This document shows positions 44,963-52,798 of a stretch of DNA of 64,000 nucleotides, in pieces (within the stretch, counting starts at the first letter, position 1; each line of letters begins with the position of its first letter). A program made the position numbers and the translations under genes. The notes under the pieces are model-generated. The model saw only the letters and a program-made list of their open reading frames with translations. It did no database searches and was not told the origin of the DNA. The DNA comes from Henriciella aquimarina (lineage in GTDB: Bacteria; Pseudomonadota; Alphaproteobacteria; Caulobacterales; Hyphomonadaceae). Where the stretch lies: contig NZ_NCST01000061.1 of assembly GCF_002088975.1 (NCBI RefSeq), forward strand, positions 1 to 64,000, read 5' to 3'.

Positions 44963-45073
44963 GCTCTCGGGCCTCCGATTTGTGTGATGTGTGCAAGATT
45001 GTTTCTCTCACTCCACATTCCTCTTATTGGCTGGAGACTGACCAAAACATTCACACCAAGGCAAGCAGAAAAT

Positions 45074-45088
45074 TGTTGCGCCGCAACA
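45074..45088. promoter_or_regulatory. 15-bp palindrome between ccr and the aminotransferase gene
   Basis: TGTTGCG-C-CGCAACA is a perfect inverted repeat in the divergent ccr/aminotransferase intergenic region, 21 bases before the aminotransferase ATG. A 14/15 match lies upstream of ecm at 46082. Repetition at two gene starts of one pathway is good evidence of a shared operator. Confidence 0.65.
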
Positions 45089-45109
45089 TGAGTGTAGGGG
45101 GATAGATGT

Positions 45110-46021
45110 ATGGGACCAGCAGACTGGGTCTATCTGAACGGGTCGTTCTGTCATGCCGCCAGCGCGGCCATTTCGCCGTTCGACCGGGGATTCCTCTTCG
45201 CTCACGCCGCTTATGAAGTGACATCGGTATTTGACGGGCGGTTGATCGATTTCACCGGACATGTGGCGCGCCTGCAACGCACCCTGCTCGGAATCGACAT
45301 CGAGACCGACTGGGACCGCGAGCGCCTCGAAGCACTCCATCTCGACCTGCTGCGCCGCAACAATGTCTCGGAAGGATTTGTCTATCTGCAGGTGACCGGT
45401 GGCGCCTATGGCAACCGCGACTTTGGCGGTCCCGAGACGCTGAAGCCCGGCCTGTTCCTTTTCTGCGAAGCCCGCCGCCTGATTGGCGAGAAGGCCCGCG
45501 ACGGTGTGGCCGCCATCCTGGTCGAGGATCAGCGCTGGAAGCGGCGCGACTACAAGACGACCCAGCTTCTGGCGCAGGCGCTGGCCTATCGCGACGCCGC
45601 CAAAGCCGGGGCGAGCTCGGCGATCCTGCATGAGGATGGCATGGTCACCGAAGCCGCGTCCGCCAATCTCTGGGTGGTGACTGAAGACGGTACGCTCATC
45701 ACCCGCAATCTCGGCCACCAGATCCTGCCGGGGGTTACCCGCCAGTCCATCCTCGACCGGCTCGCCGGCAGCGGCCTGGCGGTGGAAGAGCGCGCCATTG
45801 CGGTTCAGGAGCTGCGCACGGCGCGCGAAGTCTTCACCACGGCGACGACGTCCATGGTCCTGCCGGTTGTCACCCTCGACGGCAGGCCTGTGGCAGACGG
45901 CAAGCCCGGCCCGGTCACCCGGCATGTGCAGGGGCTCTATTACCGGGCGATTGGAGCGGATATCGATGCGCGGGCGCCATGGCTCAACGCGTTTCCGGGC
46001 AGCCTGGGCAGCAAGCCCTGA
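45110..46021 (+). CDS. Class IV aminotransferase, D-amino-acid-transaminase-like
   Basis: This 303-residue PLP enzyme of fold type IV begins WVYLNGSFCHAASAAISPFD, RGFLFAHAAYEVTSVFDGRL. The Schiff-base Lys is in RRDYKTTQLLAQALAYRDA, and the cofactor Glu in MVTEAASANLWVV; LPGVTRQSILDRLA binds phosphate. The EDQRWKRRDYKT segment is closer to D-amino-acid transaminase than to BCAT or PabC. Its place between ccr and ecm, with the same palindrome upstream, suggests linked expression, but no metabolic link is proven. ATG 45110 has GGGGGA upstream. Confidence 0.8.
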   Translation: MGPADWVYLNGSFCHAASAAISPFDRGFLFAHAAYEVTSVFDGRLIDFTGHVARLQRTLLGIDIETDWDRERLEALHLDLLRRNNVSEGFVYLQVTGGAYGNRDFGGPETLKPGLFLFCEARRLIGEKARDGVAAILVEDQRWKRRDYKTTQLLAQALAYRDAAKAGASSAILHEDGMVTEAASANLWVVTEDGTLITRNLGHQILPGVTRQSILDRLAGSGLAVEERAIAVQELRTAREVFTTATTSMVLPVVTLDGRPVADGKPGPVTRHVQGLYYRAIGADIDARAPWLNAFPGSLGSKP

Positions 46022-46081
46022 GCGCTGCGCGCCAGGCTGGCGCAGCCAGACCCGTCTTGCCCTCCTGCCATGTTCGGTCCA

Positions 46082-46096
46082 TGTTGCGCCGCAATA
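46082..46096. promoter_or_regulatory. Second copy of the ccr-region palindrome, upstream of ecm
   Basis: TGTTGCG-C-CGCAATA matches the 45074 site at 14 of 15 positions and lies 17 bases before the ecm ATG, just upstream of its GGAGGG ribosome site. Such a position fits a repressor overlapping the promoter start region. Confidence 0.65.
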
Positions 46097-46113
46097 AAAA
46101 ACGGAGGGTAGCG

Positions 46114-48105
46114 ATGACAGAACGGGCCTATCAGCACGACCCGGACAGGCCGTGGATATTCCGGACCTATGCCGGCCATTCGACGGCGGAAAAGTCGAAT
46201 GCGCTCTATCGCAGCAATCTCGCACGCGGGCAGACGGGGCTTTCCATCGCGTTCGACCTGCCGACGCAGACCGCCTTCGACAGCGACCATGTGCTCGCCA
46301 AGGGCGAGGTCGGCAAGGTCGGCGTGCCGGTGAGCCATCTGGGTGACATGCGCACGCTGTTCGACGGTCTGCCGCTGGAGGAGATGAACACCTCCATGAC
46401 GATCAACGCGCCGGCGGCCTGGCTGCTGGCGCTCTATGTGGCGCTGGCCGATGAGCGCGGCGACGACCGCAAGAAACTGCGCGGCACGACCCAGAACGAC
46501 ATCATCAAGGAATACCTCTCGCGGGGGACCTATGTCTTCCCGCCGGCGCCCAGCATGCGGCTGATCGCGGACATGGTGAGCTGGTGCTATACAGAAGTTC
46601 CGAAATGGAACCCACTTAATGTGTGCTCCTATCACCTGCAGGAAGCGGGTGCGACCCCACAACAGGAGCTCGCTTATGCGCTGGCGACGGCGTGCGCGGT
46701 CCTGGATGCGGTGAAAGAAGGCAAGCAGGTCCCGGAGGAGGACTTTCCGACCGTCTTTGGCCGCATCTCCTTCTTCGTGAATGCCGGGGTCCGTTTCGTA
46801 ACGGAACTTTGCAAGATGCGCGCTTTCGTCGACCTCTGGGAGGAGATCGGCCGGGAGCGTTATGGCGTCACCGACGAGAAGGCGCTGCGCTTCCGCTATG
46901 GCGTGCAGGTCAACTCGCTCGGTCTCACCGAGCAGCAGCCGGAAAACAATGTCTACCGCATCCTGCTCGAGGCGCTCGCCGTCACCCTGTCGAAGCGCGC
47001 GCGCTGCCGGGCCTTGCAACTGCCGGCCTGGAACGAGGCGCTCGGCCTGCCGCGCGAGTGGGACCAGCAATGGTCGCTGCGCCTGCAGCAGATCCTCGCC
47101 TATGAGACCGACCTTCTCGAATATGAGGACCTGTTCGACGGTAGCCATGTCGTCGAGGCCAAGACCGACGAGTTGAAGGCCGGCGCGCTCGAAGCGCTCG
47201 AGGAGATCGACGGCAAGGGCGGGGCCGTCGCCTCGGTCGAATTCATGAAGCAGCAGCTGGTCGGCGCCCATGTTGACCGGATCCGCAACATCGAGACCGG
47301 CACGATGACGGTCGTTGGCGTCAACCGCTATGAGGAAAGCGCCGACAGCCCGCTCAGCGCTGGCGAGGCGATGATCGAAACGGTCGATCCGCTGCTCGAG
47401 GCCGAGCAGGTCCGCGCGCTGAAAGCCTGGCGGGCCGATCGCGACCAGGCCGCTGTCGACGCGGCGTTGGCTGCGCTCAAGACTGCCGCCGAAAACGGCG
47501 AGAATATCATGGAGCCCTCCATTGCCGCGGCAAAGGCCGGCGTCACCACCGGTGAGTGGGGCGGGGCGCTGCGTGAGGTGTTCGGCGAATATCGCGGGCC
47601 GACCGGCGTCGCGCTGACGGTCGAGGCCGGTGGCGACGAGGACATCGAAGCCACCCGCAAGCGCGTCGAAACCGTCTCCGAGGCGCTCGGGCGCCAGCTC
47701 ACCTATGTGCTCGGCAAGCCGGGCCTCGACGGCCATTCCAATGGCGCCGAACAGATTGCCAGCCGGGCGCGCGCCTGCGGCATGAATGTCGTCTATGAAG
47801 GTATCCGCTTTACCCCGGAAGAGATCGTCGCCCAGGCCAAGGCGGCGGATGCCCATGTCATCGGGCTTTCCATCCTGTCGGGCAGCCATCTCGACCTTGT
47901 GCGCGACACGCTCGCCGAAATGCGCAAGGCCGGGCTGGAAAACGTGCCGCTCGTCGTCGGCGGCATCATCCCGATGGAGGATGAGCGCGCGCTGAAACAG
48001 ATGGGCATCGCAAAGGTCTACACGCCGAAGGATTTCCGCATCACCAACATCATGAGCGACGTGGTCGACGTGGTCGAAGGGGCGTGGCTGGAGCGGGTGA
48101 GCTAG
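46114..48105 (+). CDS. ecm: Ethylmalonyl-CoA mutase
   Basis: Ecm is an adenosylcobalamin enzyme converting (2R)-ethylmalonyl-CoA to methylsuccinyl-CoA. The product has 663 residues, shorter than methylmalonyl-CoA mutases and as expected for Ecm/MeaA. The N-terminal barrel opens RPWIFRTYAGHSTAEKSNAL, with GLSIAFDLPTQTAFDSDH; the B12 domain has GKPGLDGHSNGAEQIA (Asp-x-His-x-x-Gly, His about 541), GLSILSGSH and VVGGIIP. ATG 46114 follows GGAGGG; an open reading back to 45979 overlaps the aminotransferase gene and is rejected. No small mutase subunit is seen. Confidence 0.92.
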   Translation: MTERAYQHDPDRPWIFRTYAGHSTAEKSNALYRSNLARGQTGLSIAFDLPTQTAFDSDHVLAKGEVGKVGVPVSHLGDMRTLFDGLPLEEMNTSMTINAPAAWLLALYVALADERGDDRKKLRGTTQNDIIKEYLSRGTYVFPPAPSMRLIADMVSWCYTEVPKWNPLNVCSYHLQEAGATPQQELAYALATACAVLDAVKEGKQVPEEDFPTVFGRISFFVNAGVRFVTELCKMRAFVDLWEEIGRERYGVTDEKALRFRYGVQVNSLGLTEQQPENNVYRILLEALAVTLSKRARCRALQLPAWNEALGLPREWDQQWSLRLQQILAYETDLLEYEDLFDGSHVVEAKTDELKAGALEALEEIDGKGGAVASVEFMKQQLVGAHVDRIRNIETGTMTVVGVNRYEESADSPLSAGEAMIETVDPLLEAEQVRALKAWRADRDQAAVDAALAALKTAAENGENIMEPSIAAAKAGVTTGEWGGALREVFGEYRGPTGVALTVEAGGDEDIEATRKRVETVSEALGRQLTYVLGKPGLDGHSNGAEQIASRARACGMNVVYEGIRFTPEEIVAQAKAADAHVIGLSILSGSHLDLVRDTLAEMRKAGLENVPLVVGGIIPMEDERALKQMGIAKVYTPKDFRITNIMSDVVDVVEGAWLERVS

Positions 48106-49196
48106 TCCGAGGGCCAGGCGTGAAGGTAGACCTGTCTTGCGGTGTGCTCATAGGCTGAGAGCACGGTGGGTATCTCTTCGTGCGGGACGCCGAAATCGTA
48201 ATTGATATAGAGGCCATCGCGGATTTCGTAGCGCACCTGGCAGCGATACACGGGGGTATCTTCCGCGAACGGAATGCATGCGACAGTGACTGGATGGCCT
48301 GAGGGGGTCGTGGCTTCGTCTGCGAAGATGAACTTGCTCTTATGGGGCTCCACTCCTTTCCTAGCTGCGCGTCTGGTATGAATGGCATTGAGCCCGTCAT
48401 TCTCTCGCGCTTCTGCGTAAAGTCCGAAGCTCGTGACCTTGCCGCTGAACCAGTCATTTATGTCTTGATGGGCCGTCTCAAAGCTGAGGGAGCGGGGTAC
48501 GAAAGTGTCCCGCTCATCATTGTCTGTGCGGCAATACTCCTCCTCCCAGCGGGCAAGTTCGGCCGGGCAGTCATGGCCCAGGCGGGTCGTTGAGACGATT
48601 TCGAAGCCGGTCAGCCGGAGGGGACTGGTCCCGTTTTCCGTGAGCTCGCAAGCGAGCCGCTGATCGGTCGGACCCGTCAGGTCGAGCCGATCGTGATAGG
48701 AGGGCACGTCATAGCCCTCCTCGAGGTCGAGGCTCAACTGGGCCATCAATGGCAGGCGCGTCTGGTGGCCATCGAGGGAAACTGGAAGCTGCGCCTCAAG
48801 GCAGGCTTGCGCTGGCGGGCGCCGGGCGAATTCCAGCTGCAGCCAGATCCACCCGTAAAATCCCGCCGGAGCGAAGAATGGCAGGAGTTCAAGCACAAAG
48901 GTTCGCGACCGTCTCCAGCCGAGCCATTGCTTCAGGCCCAGGGTGGCGAAGCGGCCTACTGCCGCGCCAACGAGCATGAGGCAGACGGTAAAGTAGATTG
49001 CCATCGTGATTGCCGCACCGGCATTGGAGTCCGGGTCGCCGATGGTCTGGCCGAGATCGAAAACCCACATGCCGCCGAGAATGAGGACAGGGATGGCTGT
49101 CAGCAGGCCGTAGGATATCCAGCCTCTCGAAAAGAGAGGCGCGGTGCCAAGCGCCAGGCAAATCAGCAGGACAAGAGCGAGCATGGCTGCCCCCAC
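48102..49196 (-). CDS. Membrane protein with large C-terminal soluble domain
   Basis: The 364-residue product has three or four N-terminal helices (about 4-125: MLALVLLICLALGTAPLF, ILGGMWVFDLG, ITMAIYFTVCLMLVGAAVG, ELLPFFAPAGFYGWIWL), followed by about 240 soluble residues with several Cys. No family is recognised. It converges on ecm with a 4-bp overlap of stop codons. Its membrane part is clearly related to the next gene upstream (49347), so the two arose by duplication. Confidence 0.7.
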   Translation of the reverse strand: MGAAMLALVLLICLALGTAPLFSRGWISYGLLTAIPVLILGGMWVFDLGQTIGDPDSNAGAAITMAIYFTVCLMLVGAAVGRFATLGLKQWLGWRRSRTFVLELLPFFAPAGFYGWIWLQLEFARRPPAQACLEAQLPVSLDGHQTRLPLMAQLSLDLEEGYDVPSYHDRLDLTGPTDQRLACELTENGTSPLRLTGFEIVSTTRLGHDCPAELARWEEEYCRTDNDERDTFVPRSLSFETAHQDINDWFSGKVTSFGLYAEARENDGLNAIHTRRAARKGVEPHKSKFIFADEATTPSGHPVTVACIPFAEDTPVYRCQVRYEIRDGLYINYDFGVPHEEIPTVLSAYEHTARQVYLHAWPSD

Positions 49197-49346
49197 AACT
49201 AGATAAACAGGCGCCCCTTATGGTTGAGCGGTGTGAAGTTTCCATGACTCCTGATTGGCATTGTCAGGGCAATCGCCAGACAGGAGCGGACGCTGACCTG
49301 CCGGGAGAGGAGGGCCGGTCTCAAAGAGGCAATCGCTTCGTCGCTC

Positions 49347-49703
49347 TCACGACATGATCGCCGTCATCAGCACTGCCGGGTAGAGGAAGGGTAACATTTC
49401 GATTGGAAATATGACGCTTCGTTTCCACCCGAACCGGCGTTCCAGTAAAAGCGTCGCCAGTCTTCCTGTGGTGGCGCACCCGAAAAGGATGCCGGCGAGC
49501 GCAAATGTGGGCAACGCGAGTGTCACGGAGACATCCGGTTGCAGGTCTCGCGCCTCTGGCAAAAGTCCCAATGCCCACAGGGCCACGAGAAAGGTGAGCG
49601 ATATTGCGGACAGGACCCGCCACGAACCCCAATCCGAGGCAAAAAGCGGCATGAATGCCAACGGTATATAGATCAGGGAGATGAAGAATATGATTGCGAC
49701 CAC
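49347..49703 (-). CDS. Short paralogue of the upstream-related membrane protein, membrane part only
   Basis: The 118 residues match the N-terminal membrane region of the 48102 product. GRLATLLLERRFGWKRSVIF then PIEMLPFLYPAV aligns with GRFATLGLKQWLGWRRSRTF then VLELLPFFAPAG. It ends where the soluble domain of the larger gene would begin, so it is either a truncated copy or a natural short form. The DNA downstream to 49197 shows no continuation of the soluble domain. Codon use and GC are slightly lower than in neighbours. Confidence 0.6.
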   Translation of the reverse strand: MVAIIFFISLIYIPLAFMPLFASDWGSWRVLSAISLTFLVALWALGLLPEARDLQPDVSVTLALPTFALAGILFGCATTGRLATLLLERRFGWKRSVIFPIEMLPFLYPAVLMTAIMS

Positions 49704-49777
49704 ATAGTCAGAGTGATCGCAGAAATTGAACTATTCGTGTTTCCGAAGTGATTTGTTCAGGGCAGGCTGAGTTCAAC

Positions 49778-51160
49778 TCAGACCGGCACGTTGGCGCGCA
49801 GCATGTTGTAATAGTCGCGCACCTTACGGACATAGCGCACCGGCTCGTAGCCGCGTGCATAGCCATGGCGCAGGGTGGAATAATACTGCTTCTTCGACAG
49901 CAGGGGCAGGATGGTTTCCAGGTCGGTCCAGCTGTTCTTGTCGAGGCCGCGGCGTTCGGCGAGGCGCCGCGCGTCATAGATGTGGCCCATGCCGATATTA
50001 TAGGCGGCGAGCGCAAACCAGGTCCGGTCCTCGCCCTCAACGCCGTCCGGCAGGCGGTCATAAAGCCGCTGGAGATAGCGCGCCCCGCCATCGACGCTCT
50101 GGGCCGGATCGTTGCGGTCCTCGACGCCAAGCTCGCGCGCGGTCGGCAGGGTCAGCATCATGATACCGCGCACGCCGGTCGGGCTGACGGCCTGCGGGTC
50201 CCAATGGGATTCCTGATAGGCTTGGGCGGCCAGCAGGTGCCAGTCGAAGGCCGTGTCGGCAGCAGCCGTTTCAAAATAGGTGCGATACTCCGGCAGCCGG
50301 TCCTCGACGCGTTCGACGAAACGCAGGACCTCGACATAGTCGAACTCGTCGAGATGCCCGAACCAGCGTTCGTCCAGTGTCTCCAGAAGGCCGCTGGCGT
50401 GGGCCTGCGAGAACCAGCTGTCCAGCGTTTCGTCCATGCCGCCGAGCTTGGAATTGTAGATCCAGCCAAGCGGCTTGTCGGTCGACAGCGACATCGGGAT
50501 AACCAGATCCGGATAGAGCCGGCGGGCATATTCGGCGATATGGCTGTCGGCCACCGTGCAGTCGATGCGGCCCTTGGCGACCGAGACGAGCATTGGCATG
50601 GCCGAGCCGGCTGCGCGCGCCTTCCATTTCAGCTGCGGGTGGTCGGTCTTCAGGCGCTTCAGCGTTTCGACATAGGCGGAATCCTTCATCACCGTGAGAT
50701 TCACACCGGTGAGTTCATCCAGGTCGACCGGGGCCGGGCCATCCTGATGGCAGACGAGGCTTTCCTCGACATTCTTGTAGGCGGGGCCATAGCTGACGCG
50801 CGCGGCGCGCAGGTCCGTGATGGTCAGGCCGGCGGCGGCGACATGCCCTTCGCCATTCTCGATGGCGGCGATCAGCGCGCCGATATCCTCCATGGCGACA
50901 AAGCGGGGCGTTACGCCAAGATCTTTGGCAAAGGCCTTGATCATGTCGACCTCATAGCCCATCGGCCCATCGTCTGCTTCACGATAGGTCGTCGGGCCCT
51001 TGAGGGTCAGCACGACGAGGTTGCCGCCTTCCTTGACGGTCTCGATCGTCGTTGAATCGGTGACAAGTGCCGCGTCCTGGGCGGGCCGGCACTGGGTAAT
51101 GCCAAGTCCCGCAAGGAGGGCCGCCCCGGCCGCAAGGCCAATGCGGAATTTCTTATCCAT
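49778..51160 (-). CDS. mltF: Membrane-bound lytic murein transglycosylase F
   Basis: MltF cleaves peptidoglycan glycan strands with formation of 1,6-anhydro ends. The 460 residues have an N-terminal export signal, an SBP_bac_3-type domain (about 45-270, VVLTLKGPTTYREADDGPMG, GYEVDMIKAFAKDLG) and a C-terminal SLT domain with catalytic Glu in AAQAYQESHWDPQAVSPTGV, then RGIMMLTLPTARELGV. GITQC is not a standard lipobox, so it may be a signal-anchored protein rather than a lipoprotein. Confidence 0.92.
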   Translation of the reverse strand: MDKKFRIGLAAGAALLAGLGITQCRPAQDAALVTDSTTIETVKEGGNLVVLTLKGPTTYREADDGPMGYEVDMIKAFAKDLGVTPRFVAMEDIGALIAAIENGEGHVAAAGLTITDLRAARVSYGPAYKNVEESLVCHQDGPAPVDLDELTGVNLTVMKDSAYVETLKRLKTDHPQLKWKARAAGSAMPMLVSVAKGRIDCTVADSHIAEYARRLYPDLVIPMSLSTDKPLGWIYNSKLGGMDETLDSWFSQAHASGLLETLDERWFGHLDEFDYVEVLRFVERVEDRLPEYRTYFETAAADTAFDWHLLAAQAYQESHWDPQAVSPTGVRGIMMLTLPTARELGVEDRNDPAQSVDGGARYLQRLYDRLPDGVEGEDRTWFALAAYNIGMGHIYDARRLAERRGLDKNSWTDLETILPLLSKKQYYSTLRHGYARGYEPVRYVRKVRDYYNMLRANVPV

Positions 51161-51178
51161 ACGTTAACAATGGGACGA

Positions 51179-51301
51179 AATAGCAAATGTTCAATTAATA
51201 TGGGTACGATTTTCAGGAGAAGAGCGTGCCCGCGGACCCATCCGGAGCGTCCTTAACGCGCTGTCTGGCTTTCGGGGTATTCATGCAAATGATTTGCTAT
51301 T
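51179..51301. promoter_or_regulatory. Inverted repeats in the mltF/MFS divergent region
   Basis: AATAGCAAAT (51179-51188) and ATTTGCTATT (51292-51301) are exact reverse complements 103 bases apart. The right copy also belongs to a local palindrome GCAAAT-G-ATTTGC (51285-51297). Between them lies no gene. The arrangement could be a pair of sites for one DNA-binding protein controlling mltF and the MFS gene. Confidence 0.4.
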
Positions 51302-51402
51302 AGGTAATTCAGCGCCGCCCAGGCCGCTCTCAGGGGCGAAAGACTCTGGATAGCGGCACGGAAGACATATGATCACGGGTTACCCGAAGGGAGGGGGAAG
51401 CC

Positions 51403-52722
51403 ATGTCCACCACGTCCACTGGACCCATTGATATCGACGGTCTGATCGACTCCAGGCCGATCGGCGCCATGCAGTGGCGCGTCGTCGCCTTGTGTTTCGT
51501 CCTCGCCATGGTCGACGGCTTCGATGCCCAGAGCATCGCCTATGTCGCGCCCGTCCTGGCCGATGAGTTCTCCCTCGGGCCGGATGTCATGGGCCAGCTG
51601 ATTTCCTCGGCCCTGGTTGGCCTGATGGCGGGCGCCTTTGTCGGCAGCCCGATTGCCGACCGGCTGGGCCGGCGCCCGGTCATCATGCTGTCGGTGCTGA
51701 TGATGGGTGTGTCATCGCTCCTGACGGCGGTTGCGCAGACCGAGGCGGAGCTCTTCATCTACCGCTTCCTGACCGGGCTCGGCCTTGGCGGCGTGATGCC
51801 CAACATCAATATCCTGACGGCGGAATTCGCTCCCGCACGGCGCCGCGCCTTTCTGATGACCAGCATGTTTGTCGGCTTCCCGATCGGCACGATCGTCGGC
51901 GCGCTTTTCGCTGCGGGCCTGATCAACATGTTCGGCTGGCCGTCGATTTTCGTTCTGGGCGGCGTGATCCCGCTGGCCATGGTGCCGCTCCTGTTCTTCA
52001 TGCTGCCGGAATCCCCGCGCTTCCTCGCTTTGAAAGGACGCCGGCCCGACATGCTCGCGGGGATCGTCAACAAGATTGCGCCGGAGGCCGGGGCGACTCC
52101 GCAAAGCCAGTACGTGACTGTCGCGCCCGAGGGCGGCAGCATCGGCGCACTCTTCACGCAGGGGCGTACCCTGGTGACGCTTTTGCTATGGCTGGTCTTC
52201 TTCGCCAATTTGCTGACGCTTTACGCCATCTTCGGCTGGATGCCGTCTGTGCTCGAGGCAGCCGGCTTCCCGCTTGAGCGCGCCATTCTGGCGACCATCC
52301 TCTTCAGCATCGGCGGTGTCGTGGGCGGTCTTCTGATCGCCGCCGCCGTTGACCGCTATGGCGCCTTCCGGACCATGACGGCCACCTTTGCCGCCGCGGC
52401 CCTGTCCGTCGCGCTGATCGGGCAATCGACCGCCTCGCTCATCCTGGTCCTGATCACGCTGTTCCTGTCGGGGGCCACCGTCATGGGCAGCCAGTTCGGC
52501 ATCAATGCCATGGTCGGCGACAGCTATGATACCAATGCCCGGGCGACCGCGCTCGGCTGGGCACTGGCCGTCGGACGTGTCGGGGCGATCATCGGGCCGA
52601 TCATGGTCGGCGCCGCGCTTGCCTCGGCTCTGCCGCTGCCATCTCTCTTCCTGCTGGGCGCCGTTCCGATGCTGATCGCGGCCGTGGCCGTCTTCGTGGT
52701 GGGGCGCCTCAACACGACGTGA
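51403..52722 (+). CDS. MFS transporter, aromatic acid:H+ symporter (AAHS) type
   Basis: The 439-residue, 12-helix transporter shows the AAHS features: DGFDAQSIAYVAPVLADEF in helix 1, the MFS A motif GSPIADRLGRRPVIM after helix 2, and RFLTGLGLGGVMPNINILTAE in helix 4. Family members take up benzoate, 4-hydroxybenzoate, protocatechuate and similar acids with protons. The substrate is not known here; no aromatic catabolic genes are in the window. GGGAGGGGGAAGCC is just upstream of the ATG. Confidence 0.85.
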   Translation: MSTTSTGPIDIDGLIDSRPIGAMQWRVVALCFVLAMVDGFDAQSIAYVAPVLADEFSLGPDVMGQLISSALVGLMAGAFVGSPIADRLGRRPVIMLSVLMMGVSSLLTAVAQTEAELFIYRFLTGLGLGGVMPNINILTAEFAPARRRAFLMTSMFVGFPIGTIVGALFAAGLINMFGWPSIFVLGGVIPLAMVPLLFFMLPESPRFLALKGRRPDMLAGIVNKIAPEAGATPQSQYVTVAPEGGSIGALFTQGRTLVTLLLWLVFFANLLTLYAIFGWMPSVLEAAGFPLERAILATILFSIGGVVGGLLIAAAVDRYGAFRTMTATFAAAALSVALIGQSTASLILVLITLFLSGATVMGSQFGINAMVGDSYDTNARATALGWALAVGRVGAIIGPIMVGAALASALPLPSLFLLGAVPMLIAAVAVFVVGRLNTT

Positions 52723-52798
52723 AGGCCTGCGCATACAATTTCACTTGCAGGACGGCGCCTCTTCGATGAGAGGGCCCTGAGCGAGTGGAGAATAGACC

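Noticed and set aside
45348-45362. A third near-copy of the ccr-region palindrome (TGCTGCGCCGCAACA) inside the aminotransferase gene
   Set aside because: It encodes Leu-Leu-Arg-Arg-Asn with ordinary codons inside the reading frame, so the match is likely due to codon use rather than an operator.
45979-46113. Longer N-terminus for ethylmalonyl-CoA mutase
   Set aside because: The extension overlaps the aminotransferase gene and is unlike the family start; ATG 46114 has a strong GGAGGG site.
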